In this document: in pieces, positions 63,068 through 64,000 of the stretch
Layout: each line of letters opens with the position of its first letter
Numbering within the stretch: the first letter of the stretch is position 1
Position numbers and translations under genes: made by a program
The notes under the pieces: generated by a model
What the model saw: the letters and a program-made list of their open reading frames with translations, nothing else
What the model was told of the DNA's origin: nothing
Databases searched by the model: none
NCBI GenBank assembly: GCA_964605705.1
Contig: CAZSDW010000014.1
Location: forward strand, 1 to 64,000
DNA length: 64,000 nt
Direction: 5' to 3'
DNA from: CAZSDW01 sp964605705
GTDB lineage: Bacteria; Fidelibacterota; UBA2242

Positions 63068-64000
63068 ATGATGAAAAAAGCATTATTGTTAGGATTAGTT
63101 GTGCTTATGATGATTTCATCCTGCACTCAGCAAATTGATGAAAACCCGTTTTTTACGGAGTGGAAAACTCCTTTCGGGGCTCCGCCGTTTGATAAGATTA
63201 AAAATGAACACTTCATGCCGGCATTTAAAGAGGGAATGCGTCAACAGAAAGCCGAAGTAAAGGCGATTATTTCAAATCCTGAACCGGCATCTTTTGAAAA
63301 TACCATTGAAGCCCTGGATTACTCCGGAAAATTACTGACGACGGTGGCGAATGTGTTCTACGGATTGAACGGTGCCAATACCAATGATGAAATGCAGGTC
63401 ATTGCTAAAGATGTAGCTCCGCTGTTATCAAAACACGGGGACGATATTGGCTTGAATGATACATTGTTTCAGAGAATTAAAGCGGTTTATGAACAGAAAG
63501 ACAAACTTTCATTGACGGTAGAACAGGCGACGCTGCTGGATAAATATTATAAGGATTTTGTCCGGGGTGGTGCGAATTTGCCGGAGGGGAAGAAAGCCCG
63601 CTTTCGTGAAATCAATGAAAAATTATCAGTACTGACTACCAAATTTGGTGAGAATGTCCTGAAAGAGGATAATAATTTCGAGCTGGTTATCGACAATGAA
63701 GAAAACCTGGCTGGATTACCGGAAAGTGTCATTGCATCAGGAGCAGAAGCAGCCAAAGAGAGAGGCTATGCAGGCAAATGGATCTATACCCTGCACAAAC
63801 CCAGCTGGATCCCCTTTCTACAATATTCAACCAAACGTGATTTGCGCGAAAAAATCTATATGGGCTATATCAATCGCGGCAATAATAATAACGAATATGA
63901 CAATAAAAAAATCGCCGCAGAAATCATCGCTTTGCGGACAGAAAGGGCACAACTGCTGGGTTTCCCGACCCATGCCCATTATATTCTGGATGTCAATATG
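63068..64000 (+). CDS. dcp: M3-family peptidase (Dcp/oligopeptidase type), partial, lipoprotein
   Basis: The first 311 codons of a gene cut by the window edge; no stop occurs. A lipoprotein signal peptide ends MISSC, so the enzyme is probably anchored in the periplasm or outer membrane. The sequence FGAPPFDKIKNEHFMPAF, then NPEPASFENTIEAL, and KWIYTLHKPSWIPFLQYS are typical of the N-terminal helical part of peptidyl-dipeptidase Dcp and oligopeptidase A. The zinc site HExxH lies beyond the window. AAAGGAAG precedes tandem ATGs at 63068 and 63071. Confidence 0.9.
   Translation, partial: MMKKALLLGLVVLMMISSCTQQIDENPFFTEWKTPFGAPPFDKIKNEHFMPAFKEGMRQQKAEVKAIISNPEPASFENTIEALDYSGKLLTTVANVFYGLNGANTNDEMQVIAKDVAPLLSKHGDDIGLNDTLFQRIKAVYEQKDKLSLTVEQATLLDKYYKDFVRGGANLPEGKKARFREINEKLSVLTTKFGENVLKEDNNFELVIDNEENLAGLPESVIASGAEAAKERGYAGKWIYTLHKPSWIPFLQYSTKRDLREKIYMGYINRGNNNNEYDNKKIAAEIIALRTERAQLLGFPTHAHYILDVNM

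Overview
The window looks like a chromosomal stretch of a Gram-negative bacterium from the Fibrobacterota-Chlorobi-Bacteroidota (FCB) superphylum, most like the Calditrichota, Ignavibacteriota, Neomarinimicrobiota or KSB1 type lineages rather than classical Bacteroidota. The evidence is five large exported proteins that end in a type IX secretion sorting domain with the YPNPFN signature, several lipoproteins and beta-barrel outer membrane proteins, an LptF/LptG-type permease, a TonB-dependent receptor, an S46 dipeptidyl-peptidase and HPr kinase. The placement is inference; no rRNA or tRNA gene is visible. I see no transposase, prophage or CRISPR array.

Layout. 0.06-5.9 kb: mutM and a DUF362 gene on the minus strand, divergent from an EFR1-type flavodoxin/ferredoxin, pgi and a ZIP metal transporter. 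6.2-12.3 kb: a 1202-residue type IX cargo protein, a small lipoprotein and a DegP/HtrA protease. 12.4-22.6 kb: a housekeeping run (mtnP, ileS, dksA-like, rluD-like, xer, hpf, hprK, a sugar-phosphate nucleotidyltransferase starting at CTG, metK). 22.7-29.5 kb: a two-gene module (large lipoprotein plus outer membrane barrel) present twice in tandem. 29.5-31.1 kb: an lptG-like gene and a small unknown gene.

31.2-37.9 kb: a complete trp operon on the minus strand in the order trpE-G-D-C-[F-B fused]-A. It is preceded by a recognisable promoter, a 31-codon leader peptide with three consecutive Trp codons, an antiterminator pairing and a Rho-independent terminator. This is a textbook ribosome-mediated attenuator that can be read base by base. 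TrpF and TrpB are joined in one reading frame, but a Shine-Dalgarno and ATG are retained at the junction.

38-51.4 kb: an S46 peptidase, then what looks like a pectin-utilisation locus. It comprises a membrane-spanning winged-helix regulator (ToxR/CadC-like), a divergent TonB-dependent receptor, an exported beta-helix protein, a GH105 unsaturated rhamnogalacturonyl/galacturonyl hydrolase, a GH28 polygalacturonase and a convergent PL1 pectate lyase. Between regulator and receptor lie four tandem 10-bp repeats that could be the operator. The lyase overlaps a trmJ-like methyltransferase gene by 4 bases.

51.4-64 kb: a trmJ-like gene, an exported endonuclease/exonuclease/phosphatase-fold protein, an alpha/alpha-toroid protein, another type IX cargo gene with a structured leader, a TPR protein, a polyferredoxin membrane protein, a LytTR regulator, a YbjQ protein, a PhzF protein, a cargo protein with a recently duplicated 208-residue module, and the 5' part of an M3 peptidase cut by the window edge. 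Four copies of an imperfect palindrome (core ACCTTCSGAAGGT) sit between genes only in the 54-60 kb part.
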